Assembly (NCBI GenBank): GCA_950295325.1
Contig: OX485806.1
Coordinates: forward strand, 29,388,001 to 29,452,000
Reading direction: 5' to 3'
Length of the DNA: 64,000 nucleotides
Origin: Polytrichum commune
Lineage: Eukaryota > Streptophyta > Polytrichopsida > Polytrichales > Polytrichaceae
The notes under the pieces were generated by a model that worked only from the letters and a program-made list of their open reading frames with translations, ran no database searches and was not told the DNA's origin. This document shows, in pieces, positions 1-11,729 of this stretch (its first letter is position 1; every line of letters begins with the position of its first letter). A program made the translations under genes and the position numbers.

Positions 1-406
1 AACTCACCAAGACCAATCATTTTTTAGTAGCTTCAAGCTTAAAATAAGACAAAGAGAATTCATCATGGCTTGCAGTCCACTGGAACAATTTGCATAATTC
101 CATTGGTTCCTAAGCAAGGATCTGCACTAGGAAGAATGGCACGACCTCTTTCACTAGCCTCACATGCTATCTTGAGCTCAGAAGACTTCCAAAAAAAAAG
201 AAGCTCAGTGGTAGAGAGAAACTGCACCTTGCGAACAGAGCATGAACAGCACCAATTGAACAATATCGAAAGCAAATTTTCCATTTGAATCATCTGGATC
301 GGTTCTATTTGACTGATCTGCTCCTGTCCCTTAACCCTAAGACCACACACACTTGTCTACAAAGTACAAGGATGAATTGAGGAATCAAATGTAGATTGCT
401 TTGTAC
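1..406 (-). other. Downstream of TBL exon 3; last exon not found
   Basis: The minus strand is open from 350 to 63 and ends at TGA. The last 40 codons (SSELKIACEASERGRAILP...) follow a T-rich tract and an AG at about 193, so this could be a short terminal exon. It does not match the DxxH C-terminus expected of TBL proteins. It may be an alternative end, a decayed exon or non-coding sequence. Confidence 0.3.
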
Positions 407-2288
407 CTGAGTGTTATTCAGAAGCAAGGAGCCACTACAGGTTCCGTTCTGACTCCATCCGCCGCCCTGAAAATGGCGCGGACTTTGCAAACGCCATACC
501 TTCAAACTTTTGGCAGGAGCATTATTTTCTATATAGTCCAGTGTACTTCGGACAACTGCTGCGAGTCCTTCCTTCATGCTTAAGGGTGGCAGCAAAGGTT
601 GCCCTTCCATGTAGAATAGCAAAGGTGTTTCTCTAGGGAATTTGTCATGACCCCACCTGTGAACAACATGGTGTTCATCAATTATACATAAACTCGGTTG
701 GTTCTGCCCAAAATTAGAAGATGGATTGGATGAAGCAGGAGATGTTGTGTGTCAAACCCTGGCATCCAATCATACAATTCTGCAAATATGTATGTAAAAT
801 GGTCGAGCTGGGTAAGTGAGAGAGCACAGTAGATCTTTACCAATGGCCGGTGTTGAGCACAATTACATCATAGAACTGTGTGGCATTGATCCAATTGTCA
901 GCCGGAACGTCAATGTCCACACGGAACCCTGACCTGAAGCCAAGCTTCTTCAGTGGCTCCTCCAGAATCACGTCCTGCCTGCAATTCATCTTACCCTAAA
1001 CTGTTAGCTCTCAGATGCTCTTCCTCGGTGTTCCCGTGTCTGGTTGTACTTGTGTTTCTTAGTGCAATCGCAACGTCTACTTTCGGAGAAGGACACCCAT
1101 CGTACATTGCAAATCTAATTTACAGCAGTGGCTCCCCTTCGACGAACATTTCTGCAACAATAATTTCATAGCCTCAATGTTCAGTATGCATGTGCTATGC
1201 GATAACATGAGCTGAGGATCCTCGCTAACTCAACGTGACTTTTGGTTGGGAGTTGGTTGTTTTGCATACAACAATTTCCATGTTCGGTAAGTTCTCGGTG
1301 CATGCTCGGAGGTAGTAGTGTGGAGGTTTGAACACAGAAGAACATTCTATGTCGGTTCCTATCAACTCATTCAGGGTCAATCTCATTTTGGCATGCCAAA
1401 AAGGTGCTAAAACGAGTTTGTCCAGACTCAATGAACCTCACCTCAAGACATAGTTTGCTCTTCATTCAAATTCAAACACTACCTCCGAGCATGCACCATC
1501 ACAAGTGGAAAGAAGATCGTTGATATGGCATGCAAAACAACCAATGGAAAATAAAATCATAGGGGAAACAACCAGCTCCCGACGACTCGAAGTCCCATTG
1601 AGGTGAAGGTTAACTCTCTTAAGCAGCGATGGAAGTCCACTCACTTGCTGAACTTGGAAAGAAGAACTGCCCTATGATACCCGACCGTCAAATTCACCGA
1701 TGGGAAGAAACCCCCTCTCCCCGCACCTCTCTTCTTCCACTTACGCGCATTGCCATCCACGCTACTCAAAATACACAGAAGTGACACCACCAGGTTTTCA
1801 TTCACCGAGTCTCCAATGAACCCTACCCGCATGCCTCGCATGGCGCCAAGGAACGCTTGGGGTTCCATCACCATGCCTACTATTCCATTTCCTAGTCCTC
1901 CTCTTCTCATTGAACTGCAGTTCGTCTCCCATGTCCATTGACCGATCTTCTCCGCTCCAGGTCTTCCATTTCTGCCGCAATTCCATGCTGTTCGGTGGAA
2001 CGGACAGTCTTTTGTGTAGAGTGGCTTCCTGGCCTTGTCCAGCACCCATGTCCCAGCACCATCGCAGAATGTGCCAACATTTCCTTGAAGCTGAATCTTT
2101 GAGAGGTTTTGGGAGCTGGAGAGATTCTTTGTGGATTTTGTTTTGAGTGGGGTGTCTGTGTGAATTAGCCATATGTTGGATGTGACATATTGGCGTAGGA
2201 AGCTTGCGCACGAGATCATGACGAGCACCGAGAGCAGCATCAAACTCGGCCATGACCTTGACATGCTCGACCGGGAGATCGAGTCCAC
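407..2288 (-). CDS. Trichome birefringence-like (TBL/PMR5-domain) protein, 3' end not resolved
   Basis: Members of the TBL family are Golgi membrane proteins that O-acetylate cell-wall polysaccharides. Three exons join in phase: 2288-1645, 978-841 and 656-407, all with GT-AG borders. Exon 1 holds an N-terminal membrane anchor (about residues 10-30), the Cys-rich PMR5N region ending in WTWETN, and the catalytic GDS motif in GFIGDSVNEN. The exon 2/3 junction creates the diagnostic NTGHWW. Exon 3 carries SPRHFQGGGW and a following Cys. About 342 residues are recovered, while family members usually have 350-450. A donor follows 407, but the expected C-terminal DxxH block is not visible in the remaining 400 bases, so the last exon lies beyond the left edge or has been lost. 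Family assignment is firm; intactness and sugar substrate are not known. Confidence 0.85.
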
Positions 2289-2310
2289 ACCTTTGGTCAG
2301 GAGTGATCAC

Positions 2311-5159
2311 CGAGATCTCTTGGAGATGGATGCTTCTTAGCTCACTTGTTTGGAATTTGGGTTGATTGTAAGAGCTTCTTGTTCATCTCTTTTGGAGGAT
2401 TTGTGTGTCACAAGCAATGTGAGCTACTGTGACATGATGCTTAGCTACTTACAATCGTCTTTCTTAGGCGGCTGGGGTGGTTCCGAATTGGCCTGCTGCC
2501 AGATTGCGATGAGTTTACGTCATGAGCTTCTTCAAAAGTGTGTGTGTTGGGATTGACCTACAGATTTACGTATGCTATAGTCCCAGTTTGCAATTGCAAA
2601 ACATCACTTCGCTGAGCTTGAACGTTTCCGTCTGGTTCGAATCGTGACATTGCTCGGGATTATGTTGAGAAATAGATGTTGGTCCATCATTTTTCACACT
2701 ATTACAGCTGGACATGCCAACAGATGGTGCCAATAAGTCAATGGCCGCCAATGTGTATTTTTGACAAAGTTTTTGTAAGTTTTTGATATTTGACAAGCAA
2801 AATCTCGCACAAAAACAAAATGCATGTCAATTGACACGCACAATGTAGATTTTGACATGTAGTGTGACTTGTGAAGAAAAAAAACCACACGTCAATTGAC
2901 ACTTTACAAATTGAAATGACACATGCTACTCGGCATATGACATTGAGGTAACATTTTAGAAGAAAATGTAGATGTCAATTGACATTCATTTTTGTTTCTG
3001 AAAACGTCACGTGAGACTTTGCATTTGAAGTTGAACGTCAAATGAAATTTGTCAAACATAGACACTGGTGGCCGTTGTGATCAACCCCTCATGTTAGCAA
3101 GTCCCAACTTTTGAGCCTCAAGAAATCATTAGAATATGACTTATATTCATTAAATCCAAATCTTCATTATTTTATGCAAAAAAACTTGCGGGACTTGTGT
3201 TGAGAGTTGGGTATGGGTTTTTGTTTGACCCAACTCTCAACACAGGTCCCAAGCCTCTCCTCCAAAAAGTGTTGCCATGCAACCTTCCATGTCATACGTG
3301 GGACCTAGGACTTGGGACCCCGTGTGAAGTGGTAAGTCCCAACTTCCATGCTCTCAACGGTTGAGATTGCTTGGACTCACCTCAAGTGACTCGGGACCCC
3401 ATGTGCACTGGCCTTATTGCATCCCACAACCCATCCCTCTCCTCTCCTCTCCTCTTTGTCCTCTATTTCCTTGGGTGGTAGCCTCTTGCAACCTTCTAAG
3501 GTATGTGGGTGTTATATGGTTAGTTTTTTTGATGTTCTCCGATTTCTATTGATTAGGTTTACACAACAAAACTCATGTTGCATTGGCAAATCTACGGTGA
3601 AACATCTGCAAAATAAACGGATTGAAAATCAGACCTCCCCTAAATTAGTTATGGTTATCACAAGTGTATGTTTGTTGATTTTTAAACCGGATACATATTG
3701 TAGGTCCTCCCAATTGTGTTCATTGTTGAGTGTAGAGTAGTTATTGATATTTGAAGACGTAGTCCGATCTCTTTTAAACATGTATCTTTATGGCATTTGC
3801 TCTTTGAACCTCACCAAACCACATACCAGTCAAATGTAGGGATTCGATTAAGGAAACGAGCCACTTAAGATCCATCTACCTTATGTTCACCTACACAATT
3901 TAGTTCAATTATTGGCTATGTCCAAAACTCTAGAGGCATTGTGGGAAGACCACTTGAGCGGGTATGCAGGGAGTGGAGAATGAAATGTAGGGTGAATGCA
4001 AAAGAGTAGAGTAGAATAAAGTAGGAAGTGAAATTTAGACTAGAGGATAGAGACATTGAATAGGACAAGCCTTGACGTTGTTTGTTCAATTAGTGTACGT
4101 GGACCACACTAAGGGAGAATTTTACAAGAGAATCAAAGTCCAAGAGATTTGGTCCAAATTACCTTTGGTTAATGGATCTTACTCTTGGATTCAAGAAATA
4201 GATCCAAGCTTGAAAAACAATTTCTAAAAGTACTAGGGGTTGGGTCGGGAGTGACAAAAAATGGTAGGAAAATGGTGCCAAATCAATATTTCTTCATACT
4301 TTGGGCTTGGACCCTACCTTAAACCCTCCTACTTGGTCCAAAAAGTTGCTTTAGGCCAATACAATTGCTCGATTTTAGAGTTTCTTTGGTGGGGGTTGAT
4401 TCTAATTCAACTAATAATTTGAAGCATTCATAGTGTAAATTAATGTCAACTACTTTTATATGAAATCAACATTGATTTCTTCTATCATTTAAAAAAAAAA
4501 GGTTACATGTGTATCCAACATGAAACATATTGGTGTTAGAATAGGGTGAATTATGGATTCAATGGATGTAAATAACATTGTGTGTTGTGCCATGTGACAT
4601 CATCACTGTCATCAATGTCCATCACACCAAATCCCTTGATTTGAGATTTTTGTGTTCATAGTAAATTGTAGCATGAAGTCAATGAATGTGGATATATTGT
4701 CCATAAGCTTTCTCATGTGCATGCTCATGTGGCACTATTGGTGGCATTGGTGTGCATCACACCATGTCACTTGTCTTGGTTTATTTCATTTTAAAACAAG
4801 TATTAGGGAGAGCCCCCTAAGTTTGTGGGTGACTCTGAACCCAACTTTAAAGAGAAAGCAATCCAAAATCCAAGAAACTAAAAGGGTGTGTTTGATTTAG
4901 AAACATGAAACTACACATCATATGTCACCTTGGTACCACCTTCTCCAAGTAGATTATGCATACTTAAGGACTTTATATCTGAACCTTTAGCTTTTCGCTT
5001 TGTGAAATCCATATTGCAAGGTGAAAGAAATGGAAAGTCTATATGAAATCGGTATTCACCAAGGAATAAAAAGTGTCATAAGTAAGATTCTTGGTGGCAT
5101 CAAATTATGTATCCACTTCCCAACCAAAATGTACCCTAAGTCAAGGTAGATGGGCCTTA
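2311..5159. other. Intergenic, AT-rich, with short inverted repeats and repeat fragments
   Basis: No gene is supported here. Several copies of the palindrome GTCAATTGAC lie at 2.82-2.98 kb. Sequence at about 3775-3870 (ending near a TCGATTAAGGAAACGAG) resembles the end of the dispersed repeat described at 5160-5478. The ORFs here are short and lack recognisable motifs. Confidence 0.5.
3190..3250. repeat. Perfect-arm hairpin, 23-bp arms
   Basis: The arm beginning GGGACTTGTGTTGAGAGTTG at 3190-3212 is repeated in reverse complement at 3228-3250 with a single mismatch, leaving a 15-base loop. It is probably a fragment of a small foldback element. No TSD was identified. Confidence 0.8.
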
Positions 5160-5478
5160 AATGGCTACTTTTTCCGACTAGTCCACTTCTCCTAGGATAC
5201 GAAACACGTGATCAGTGCAAGATGGTTATTGAAATCCAAATCAAGGTTGTTGCCACTGTCCACATCATTTTGGAGCTCATATGAATATCTTATTCATTAT
5301 CAAAGTGAAGACTCTCGTGCTCATTAAATGATCCCCTATCTATGTCAACTATTGAACCTAGAATAGTTAACACATTTCGAGCACAAACTACAATCTCTTT
5401 CGAACACATGTCTCTTTGTATCTGTTCTTGGAACCACACCTAATCACACACCACTCAAATTATAAGTGTTCAATTAAG
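5160..5478 (+). repeat. Dispersed repeat, left half of a copy interrupted by the LINE
   Basis: This sequence has relatives at 39640-40021, at 40026-40375 (inverted) and at about 28380-28620. Shared landmarks are GGGCCTTAAATGG, CACTTCT...AGGAT, a stretch near TATGAATATCTTAT, TGCTCATTAA and CACACCTAATCACA. It stops at TGTTCAATTAAG, exactly where the LINE begins. Similarity to the 28.5-kb copy resumes after the LINE at 19217. Confidence 0.75.
5467..5478 (+). repeat. Left target-site duplication of the LINE
   Basis: TGTTCAATTAAG here is repeated exactly at 19205-19216. The two copies bracket a 13.7-kb segment containing every LINE feature. Confidence 0.75.
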
Positions 5479-7441
5479 GATTAGATGACGCCGTGAAGCT
5501 CCTACGCCCGGTGAGAGAGCTCGGTGCCGCCGAAACACAAAGGAGATCGGGTTGCTGGAGATGTGGCAACGGGAAGTAGTACAACGGATCTACAAGGGAT
5601 GAAGTATGCATAACCGCTCCTAAAAGTGTTGGCAATGCGGAGACCTGAATCTGATGCAGCTGGAGGCTCGCATTAGGAGCGTACATCTCTCTGATCCGAG
5701 TACAACTGATCGCTGCCACCCACCAGCTATTCGATCTCCGAAGTGCAGAAGCGCACACGAGCTCCTCCTCACCGAGCTTCCACTCAGCTGATTATAGTAC
5801 CACCGCCGCATGAAGGACGAACTCACAGGAGAAGCAACAAGCCACACCACCGCCGCATGAAGGACTAACTCACCGCAGACTCAACAAGCCACACACGGGA
5901 GCACAGAAACCGACCACCCAACATCAACAAAACACTCAAATCTGGATCTTGGAGACGCCCATATCAGAGCTCGAAGGAGAGCGGCACTACCACCCTCCGT
6001 CGCCCAGATCTCGGCTACACGAAAGTCCATCTCAACACCGCTACCCGATAAACAACCACAGTACCACGATCGGCCAGCAGCCCGAAATTCTACCCCTCCC
6101 CAGTACCGAAATACCACCGTCGGCAACAAACATCGCGTCAAAAAACTACACCGAGATCTCCAAAAACACAAAGGCCCTCCACAAGTATCAAACTATCTCC
6201 CCCATACTTTGTTCCAGTTTTGTGAAACCATCGTTGCGTAATAGCTGTGATAGTATTTAGTGAAGTTGCTCATCGGTGTGGAATGCTTCGGGAATAATTG
6301 TAGACAGTTTCCGAAGTCCATACACTCTGTCCATACACTCGAGTCCATACACTCTGTCTGCGAGTTCTACACTTGAACCCAGCTTATCAGGGGCCTCACG
6401 AGGATATATCTTAAGGGTCAATTAATCCCTCTACGTGTCTGTTTCAGATCTTAGGACCTTCCGTTTTATGCATGCTTAATTCATACCTTAGGAACTTCCG
6501 TTTTCTGCATATCTGATTAAGATTCTAAGAACTTCCGTTGAAGCTGTGCTGGTAGTCCGAGGAGTTGCCTATCTGCAGGATCTTCAAACCAACACCGAAC
6601 TCCTAAGCGTTGCTCTACTCCACCAAAGAGTGCTCTCCCACCGAGGAAACCACCGAGATCTCCATTCGAACCCCGCCCTGCCTTCGCCGATACCCACACA
6701 ATGACCTGCAAGCTACAGCGAAGTACTAATCCACCCAACACAGAGATCTCGCCAACATCAGCAACACCGAGATCTTCACTCGGACCCCGCCATAACCTCG
6801 AAGATATCAACAAAGTGACCTTCACGACTGCACCGAAGTCCTACTCCAATCAACACCGAGATCCCACCTCCGCCAACAACACCGAGATTGCTGCCCGAAC
6901 CCAGTAACGCGTCACAAATCGAGGTCTCCACTACGAAACATCCACCTCAAACTCAATATTGCAGCCTCCGGCACCCAGCATGGAGCGGTCACACTACGAC
7001 TTCACCGAAAATCTCCGCTCCGAACTCACAACGACATCAGAGTGAGTGAACAAAGCCACCGAAACCATACTCCGAGAATCACACTCCCGGTCACCGCAAT
7101 CACTGGTCTGTCACCGAAGTTCGACTGTCCTACACCAAGATCTCACCCTCGCAAACAGCACCGGACTCTCAACTTCGAAACCAGTACCAGAGGTCTACAT
7201 TCGAAACTGAACCACACCGAACCTAAGCATCGAAGCAACCAGATCGACACCGAGACCAGCTCCTGACCCCAGAACAATTGCTCCGACGGCATTCGACTAC
7301 AAACCCAGCATTACAGGTAAGTTCTCTAAACCATACCACCACTCCACAAACACAAAAAATAGGAACATTGTCTTATGTGCTTTAGCTCAACAACATGGCA
7401 TAACTCATAACAAGGCAATACACAAACTTAAACACCTCCTT
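5479..7441 (+). repeat. LINE 5' leader with degenerate tandem motifs
   Basis: The region repeats a core close to CAACACCGAGATCTC many times at irregular 40-70 base spacing (for example near 6148, 6652, 6740, 6766, 6856, 6880). It also has three nearby copies of CCATACACTC (6321-6356) and three of TTAGGAACTTCCGTT or close variants (about 6450-6540). No ORF here is convincing. Tandem motifs in 5' UTRs are common in LINEs and often act as promoters; that role is inferred. Confidence 0.65.
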
Positions 7442-9373
7442 ATGAGAAACTACATATTGTGTAAAATCCATAACCAAACACAAGAAAGCTTGAATCTCCT
7501 CTACAAAGCCCGATTGCACGCGCAAGAAGGAGGAGGAGACAAAAGTACCACCCTAAAAAACCACCTAACCACTAACAAACGTTGTAGTCAACAGATGGCG
7601 AATAGAGGCAAAGCGGTACACGACGCCATCATGAAGAGCCCCATCGATACCAACATGGAAGACACGGAAGACACAATGGTGATTGAATCCATTCAAACTA
7701 AGAGAGCACAAGAGTCCAAGAAAGGAAGTAGCTCAAGCAAGCGAAAGAAGAATGCGGAGCTCGAAACCGGATTGAAGGACACACCAAAAGAATTTTGGCT
7801 TGGCATTGTGGCTATGGAGAAACTTGCCATAGATGAAGGAGTGAAAGCCAAAGATTGTAGGCCATCGATGAAGAAGGAGGACCTCATCAAGACGGGCATA
7901 TCGGAGGGAGAAGCCGAAGAGATGAGCCACCTTTTTAAGATAGCATTTCCGCATGTAAGGCAATTACTCTACCCACTTGAGAGACCGGATGGGAAAGGTG
8001 GACAACACTTTAACTTGACCCAACTACCCATTGAGACGGAAGTGGATCCCGGCACCGGTCTCTCCTTCGACTACCACGTAGCTGTCCACTTTGAAAGGCC
8101 TACAACGGACTACACCCACAATATGATACTCAACATGGCAACTACTAGGTTAGCACACATGAGCATTGCATTGGGTATAGGACTAGCGGAGCCAATTTAC
8201 ATTCCATGCAAGGAAAAGGAAAAAAATAGCAAAATCAAATATTGGACGGGGACCATAAAAATCCACCTCAAAAATCCCAAGGTAGATGGCCTTGGCATGC
8301 TTAAAGGGCTACGCCCTTTCATCCTAACACTAGACAATGTCCAAACTCTAGGGAAGGTTTGCAAGTGTTATGACTCGATAGCTAGAAACACTCTACTTTC
8401 TACGAAAATCGAGAATCCTAAGCTATACCTCATCTCATCGAGTGAGCTTCAAAGGGATGTCTTACTTGAGAGTTTTAGACGAGGGTATGATTATGAAATA
8501 GCTAGCGTACAAAAAGTAAAAGAGGAAACTTGGGGATGGCTTATTTCAACTACGCCAACCCAAGCAAATAGGATCATCCAATATCTTGTACCCTATAAAC
8601 AAGAACTAATGCACGTCATCACACCACAAGCCGCCAAAGCGGAAAGAAGGAGCCGGGGAGAAGGACTCACGGAAGAAGAAATTAAAAAGAAAAATGCCAC
8701 TATGCTATGCCTCTATGGTCTCCATAAAATGAAGAAAATTGAGGATACAAAGGACTCAATCAAAGCGGTCCTAGGAGGACTAAATGTTGCATCCTTTTAT
8801 TTCCCGGGGCAAGTAAGAGACCTACACAAAGGCACGGCAAACGTTCAATGCCTTAACGCCATTGTCTATAGACAATGGGTAGGCAAAACCGTAGAGATTT
8901 TTGGCAAGCATGTGAGCTTTGCCCCTCACCCAAAAAGCTTGCAAGGAGCAATCCCACCCACAAAGGAAGAACAAGAAAAGCTTGGATTTTGCGACATAAC
9001 CACGGCCATTGCGGATACACTTGAAGCAACCCGCAATGCTCCACACCACAAAAGTAAAAATACCATGCTTACACATGACGACATCGATGCATTGGTAGAA
9101 ACCGCTTTGGACAAAAGAAGTGAAAAACTCATAATAGAGCTCAAAACCGAGCTTACAACGGAAATACACAAGGAAATAGGAGAGTTCAAAAAAGAAGTAT
9201 CATTGGAAGCCGATGTTCGCGAAGAGAGAATCACTAGAAACTTGACCTCCCACGTCAAACTACAACTCGAAGAAATCCGGAAACAACTTGCAATTACCTC
9301 ACAAGCGGTAAACATGACAACAAAGGCACTTGATTCCATTCTAACTCCAACACAACCTCAATTGGAAAACTAG
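7442..9373 (+). CDS. LINE ORF1 protein, intact
   Basis: This is an uninterrupted 643-codon frame ending in TAG. The more likely start is the ATG at 7595 (MANRGKAVHDAIMK, about 592 residues), because the first 50 codons look like leader. A basic Ser/Lys-rich patch (KKGSSSSKRKKN) near residue 95 could be a nuclear signal. A globular middle section (about 150-520) has no motif I can name. The last 90 residues are charged and heptad-like (about 560-625), suggesting a coiled coil for oligomerisation, as in many LINE ORF1 RNA-binding proteins. Base composition is far less skewed than in the following ORFs, and no stop or frameshift is present although ORF2 is broken. The ORF1 role is inferred from position and shape. 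Confidence 0.75.
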   Translation: MRNYILCKIHNQTQESLNLLYKARLHAQEGGGDKSTTLKNHLTTNKRCSQQMANRGKAVHDAIMKSPIDTNMEDTEDTMVIESIQTKRAQESKKGSSSSKRKKNAELETGLKDTPKEFWLGIVAMEKLAIDEGVKAKDCRPSMKKEDLIKTGISEGEAEEMSHLFKIAFPHVRQLLYPLERPDGKGGQHFNLTQLPIETEVDPGTGLSFDYHVAVHFERPTTDYTHNMILNMATTRLAHMSIALGIGLAEPIYIPCKEKEKNSKIKYWTGTIKIHLKNPKVDGLGMLKGLRPFILTLDNVQTLGKVCKCYDSIARNTLLSTKIENPKLYLISSSELQRDVLLESFRRGYDYEIASVQKVKEETWGWLISTTPTQANRIIQYLVPYKQELMHVITPQAAKAERRSRGEGLTEEEIKKKNATMLCLYGLHKMKKIEDTKDSIKAVLGGLNVASFYFPGQVRDLHKGTANVQCLNAIVYRQWVGKTVEIFGKHVSFAPHPKSLQGAIPPTKEEQEKLGFCDITTAIADTLEATRNAPHHKSKNTMLTHDDIDALVETALDKRSEKLIIELKTELTTEIHKEIGEFKKEVSLEADVREERITRNLTSHVKLQLEEIRKQLAITSQAVNMTTKALDSILTPTQPQLEN

Positions 9374-9408
9374 AATGGACAAACAATCATATAACCTACC
9401 CAATAAAA

Positions 9409-10440
9409 ATGTGTATTCACACAAAAACAAAAGTAAAAAACAAAAGAAAAATGAATGTAAAACCAATAGCATTTGGAAATGCTAAACAAATAATAATAAT
9501 AACCACACCAAATAAAACTAAAGCATTTCTAAATGCTCTCACACAAACCCATAAACTAAAACAAAAATACCAACAAAACCACCTCCAAAACCTAAACATA
9601 CTACACAAAGCAAAAAAACATAACCAACAAACCATAAAAACAAAAACAACACACCCAAATACACACAACACCAAAACTAACACCACAAAACCCAATCCTC
9701 ACACAAATAGATACAAAGCAAAGAAAAACACACAAGGAAAAAACAAAAATCTAAACAAAATAAATCCAAAACAAGCTCGGCCTACCGGCCTCGCCCAAAG
9801 AGAAAACAAAAACAAAAACCCAATAACAAAGATCACACAAAACACAAACCCAAGCCCAAAAACACTTAAACAAACAAATCTCAACACCATACTTACAAAG
9901 AAATATAAAACAAACACACCATACATAATTAGAACATACGCAAGTAACAAAACCAAAACAACAAAACACATAACCAAACACAAAAACACAACCATCACAC
10001 CCCCTTATAAAATATTCCAAACAAAAAGAAAGACTAAAAACTTAAACCAACTACATGCCCACAAGCATTACACACTTACACATACACTCATATACCAAAC
10101 AAATCAAAAACACCACAAAAACCTAAATAAAACAACCATCGAAAATAATAAACACACACAATGTACGCAAATAGGACCCCACCCCATAACATACCCACCA
10201 CACCCCCTACCTATGCTATATGAAGATATTAAGATAGATACAATGACCCGACAAAAACCCAAAATACTCATACAAGTAACAAACCCAAAAAGCCTAAAAC
10301 AAACAAAAACAAACAAAATCCCCCAAGCAAGGAAACACCCTTCAAAACTAACACACAAACACAACAAAACCCAAAAACAAAACAAAATCCTAAACAAACA
10401 CAAAAGTATACACACAAAAACAAAAAACATAATAATATAA
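9409..10440 (+). CDS. Low-complexity K/T/N/Q/H-rich ORF between ORF1 and ORF2
   Basis: An ATG-initiated frame of 343 codons, almost entirely Lys, Thr, Asn, Gln, His and Pro. The frame is open from 9334, so it overlaps the end of ORF1 by 40 bases in the -1 frame. It encodes ARPTGLAQ at 9775-9798, the protein reading of a GC-rich motif that recurs at 11456. Because the plus strand is very poor in G and fairly poor in T, stop codons are rare and long frames can arise by chance. Coding status is therefore doubtful. No domain is recognised. Confidence 0.35.
   Translation: MCIHTKTKVKNKRKMNVKPIAFGNAKQIIIITTPNKTKAFLNALTQTHKLKQKYQQNHLQNLNILHKAKKHNQQTIKTKTTHPNTHNTKTNTTKPNPHTNRYKAKKNTQGKNKNLNKINPKQARPTGLAQRENKNKNPITKITQNTNPSPKTLKQTNLNTILTKKYKTNTPYIIRTYASNKTKTTKHITKHKNTTITPPYKIFQTKRKTKNLNQLHAHKHYTLTHTLIYQTNQKHHKNLNKTTIENNKHTQCTQIGPHPITYPPHPLPMLYEDIKIDTMTRQKPKILIQVTNPKSLKQTKTNKIPQARKHPSKLTHKHNKTQKQNKILNKHKSIHTKTKNIII
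9774..9799 (+). repeat. 26-bp GC-rich motif, copy 1
   Basis: AGCTCGGCCTACCGGCCTCG plus CCCAAA stands out in an otherwise A/C-only background and is repeated base for base at 11456-11481. It contains GGCC-TACC-GGCC, which can pair on itself. Confidence 0.85.
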
Positions 10441-11690
10441 GAACACTTTCTAATATCTCCCGACTAACAAAAGACAAAACAACATACAAAAATCCAAACC
10501 AAGAGGCACATAACCCCAACAAATCACGAACAAAAGTAAGGAAAATATCAAATTACCCTATTAAACCCCCCAACATATACATAAAATCAAAAACGTTAAA
10601 AACACATAGATCAAAACAACAAACTCATACAACCTACACTACACCAATAATTTCCACATACCCCCATAATAGCGCATTCTCTCCAAAAAATACTCTAAAA
10701 ACAAACAAACACAAGCATCAATACCAAACACAAATAATCAACAAACACAACCAAAAAAATGCTCATCCTTCCGACCTCGCCCAAAAAACAACAACCAACA
10801 TAAGAACAAGACAAATTAGAAAAAACCCATTTAAAACCACACATGCCTACAAACAAACAAATAAAAGAGCCACAAACCAACCAAATCACACAACAACCAT
10901 AGACTATACAAAACACTGTAATAGAAAGCCACACCCAATCCACATAGAGAGGGGTAATCCTCATACAACTCAAACACTCTCCTTAAACCAACTACTAATT
11001 CTGAAACAATATATTACAAACAACAACAGAAAAAGTATACACCCTCACAACAATCACAACACATACAAAAAATCAATAAAATCACACAATAAATCCACAA
11101 CCACACATTTCCACAAACAAACATCCAAAAACATAAAAAATAATAAAGACAAACTATGTTCTAAAACCTACAAACAAACACCAACCAAAACAAAATATGC
11201 AACCACACCCACACCACACAACAACCCTACAAACAAACAACGCAAACAAATAATACCACGCACAACACGCTCCCAAAAACCTATATACAAATATAACATA
11301 CCAAAACAATATATAACAATAAAGAAACAAAAAAAGAACACCCACACCACCCCTGAAACAACATACCACAAAAGCACCCCAACATTATCAAATAACACCC
11401 CCAAACTCTACAATGACAAAACACAGCATATAAAACACAAAAACTACCTAAACCGAGCTCGGCCTACCGGCCTCGCCCAAAATCAAAATATTAATACTAA
11501 TAAGATTAAGATAAATAATCAACACAAATATACACAAACACAAAACAAAACCACTAAAAAACCAAGATTTACAACAAATTCAAACCCCAAAAAGAATAAT
11601 ATAAATATAATAAACAATAAACAAATATACTCAAACTACAAAGAGACAAAACCTCTCCTCATAACTCAACTATTCTCCCCACACATACTA
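10233..11690 (+). other. Open low-complexity frame leading without a stop into the 2A motif
   Basis: The frame of ORF2 is open upstream of its first ATG as far back as the TAA at 10230-10232. I read about 485 codons with no Met, rich in Lys, Asn, Thr, Gln and His. It lies in the -1 frame relative to the 9409-10440 ORF and overlaps it by about 200 bases. It contains HPSDLAQ near 10764 and RARPTGLAQ near 11454. Without an ATG it could only be translated by frameshifting or read-in from upstream. It could equally be composition-driven open sequence. Confidence 0.45.
11456..11481 (+). repeat. 26-bp GC-rich motif, copy 2
   Basis: Identical to 9774-9799, about 1.68 kb downstream and in a different reading phase of the element. 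A decayed third relative (CCTTCCGACCTCGCCCAAAA) is at about 10767-10786. Identity here against diverged surroundings suggests a conserved cis element or a recent copying event. Confidence 0.85.
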
Positions 11691-11729
11691 TTACTACTTA
11701 GCGGGGACATTGAAACCAACCCAGGACCC
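11691..11729 (+). other. 2A-like ribosome-skipping motif (LLLSGDIETNPGP)
   Basis: The codons read LLLSGDIETNPGP, immediately followed by the Met of ORF2. This is an exact fit to the 2A/CHYSEL core D-(V/I)-E-x-N-P-G-P, preceded by a Leu-rich run typical of active 2A peptides. Such motifs make the ribosome skip the last Gly-Pro bond and release two proteins from one frame. They are known from viruses and from some non-LTR retrotransposons (for example trypanosome L1Tc/ingi). The location, at the junction between a low-complexity leader and the enzymatic polyprotein, fits that use. Activity is inferred. Confidence 0.85.

Noticed and set aside
5474-6260. ORFs of 76-103 codons in the LINE leader on both strands
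   Set aside because: They overlap each other on opposite strands, follow the CACCGAGATC repeats and show no domain.
9417-11404. Several minus-strand ORFs of 70-108 codons rich in Phe, Val, Cys and Leu, looking like membrane proteins
   Set aside because: They are the complement of the A/C-rich LINE section. A strand of G and T only gives Phe/Val/Cys/Leu/Gly codons and few stops.
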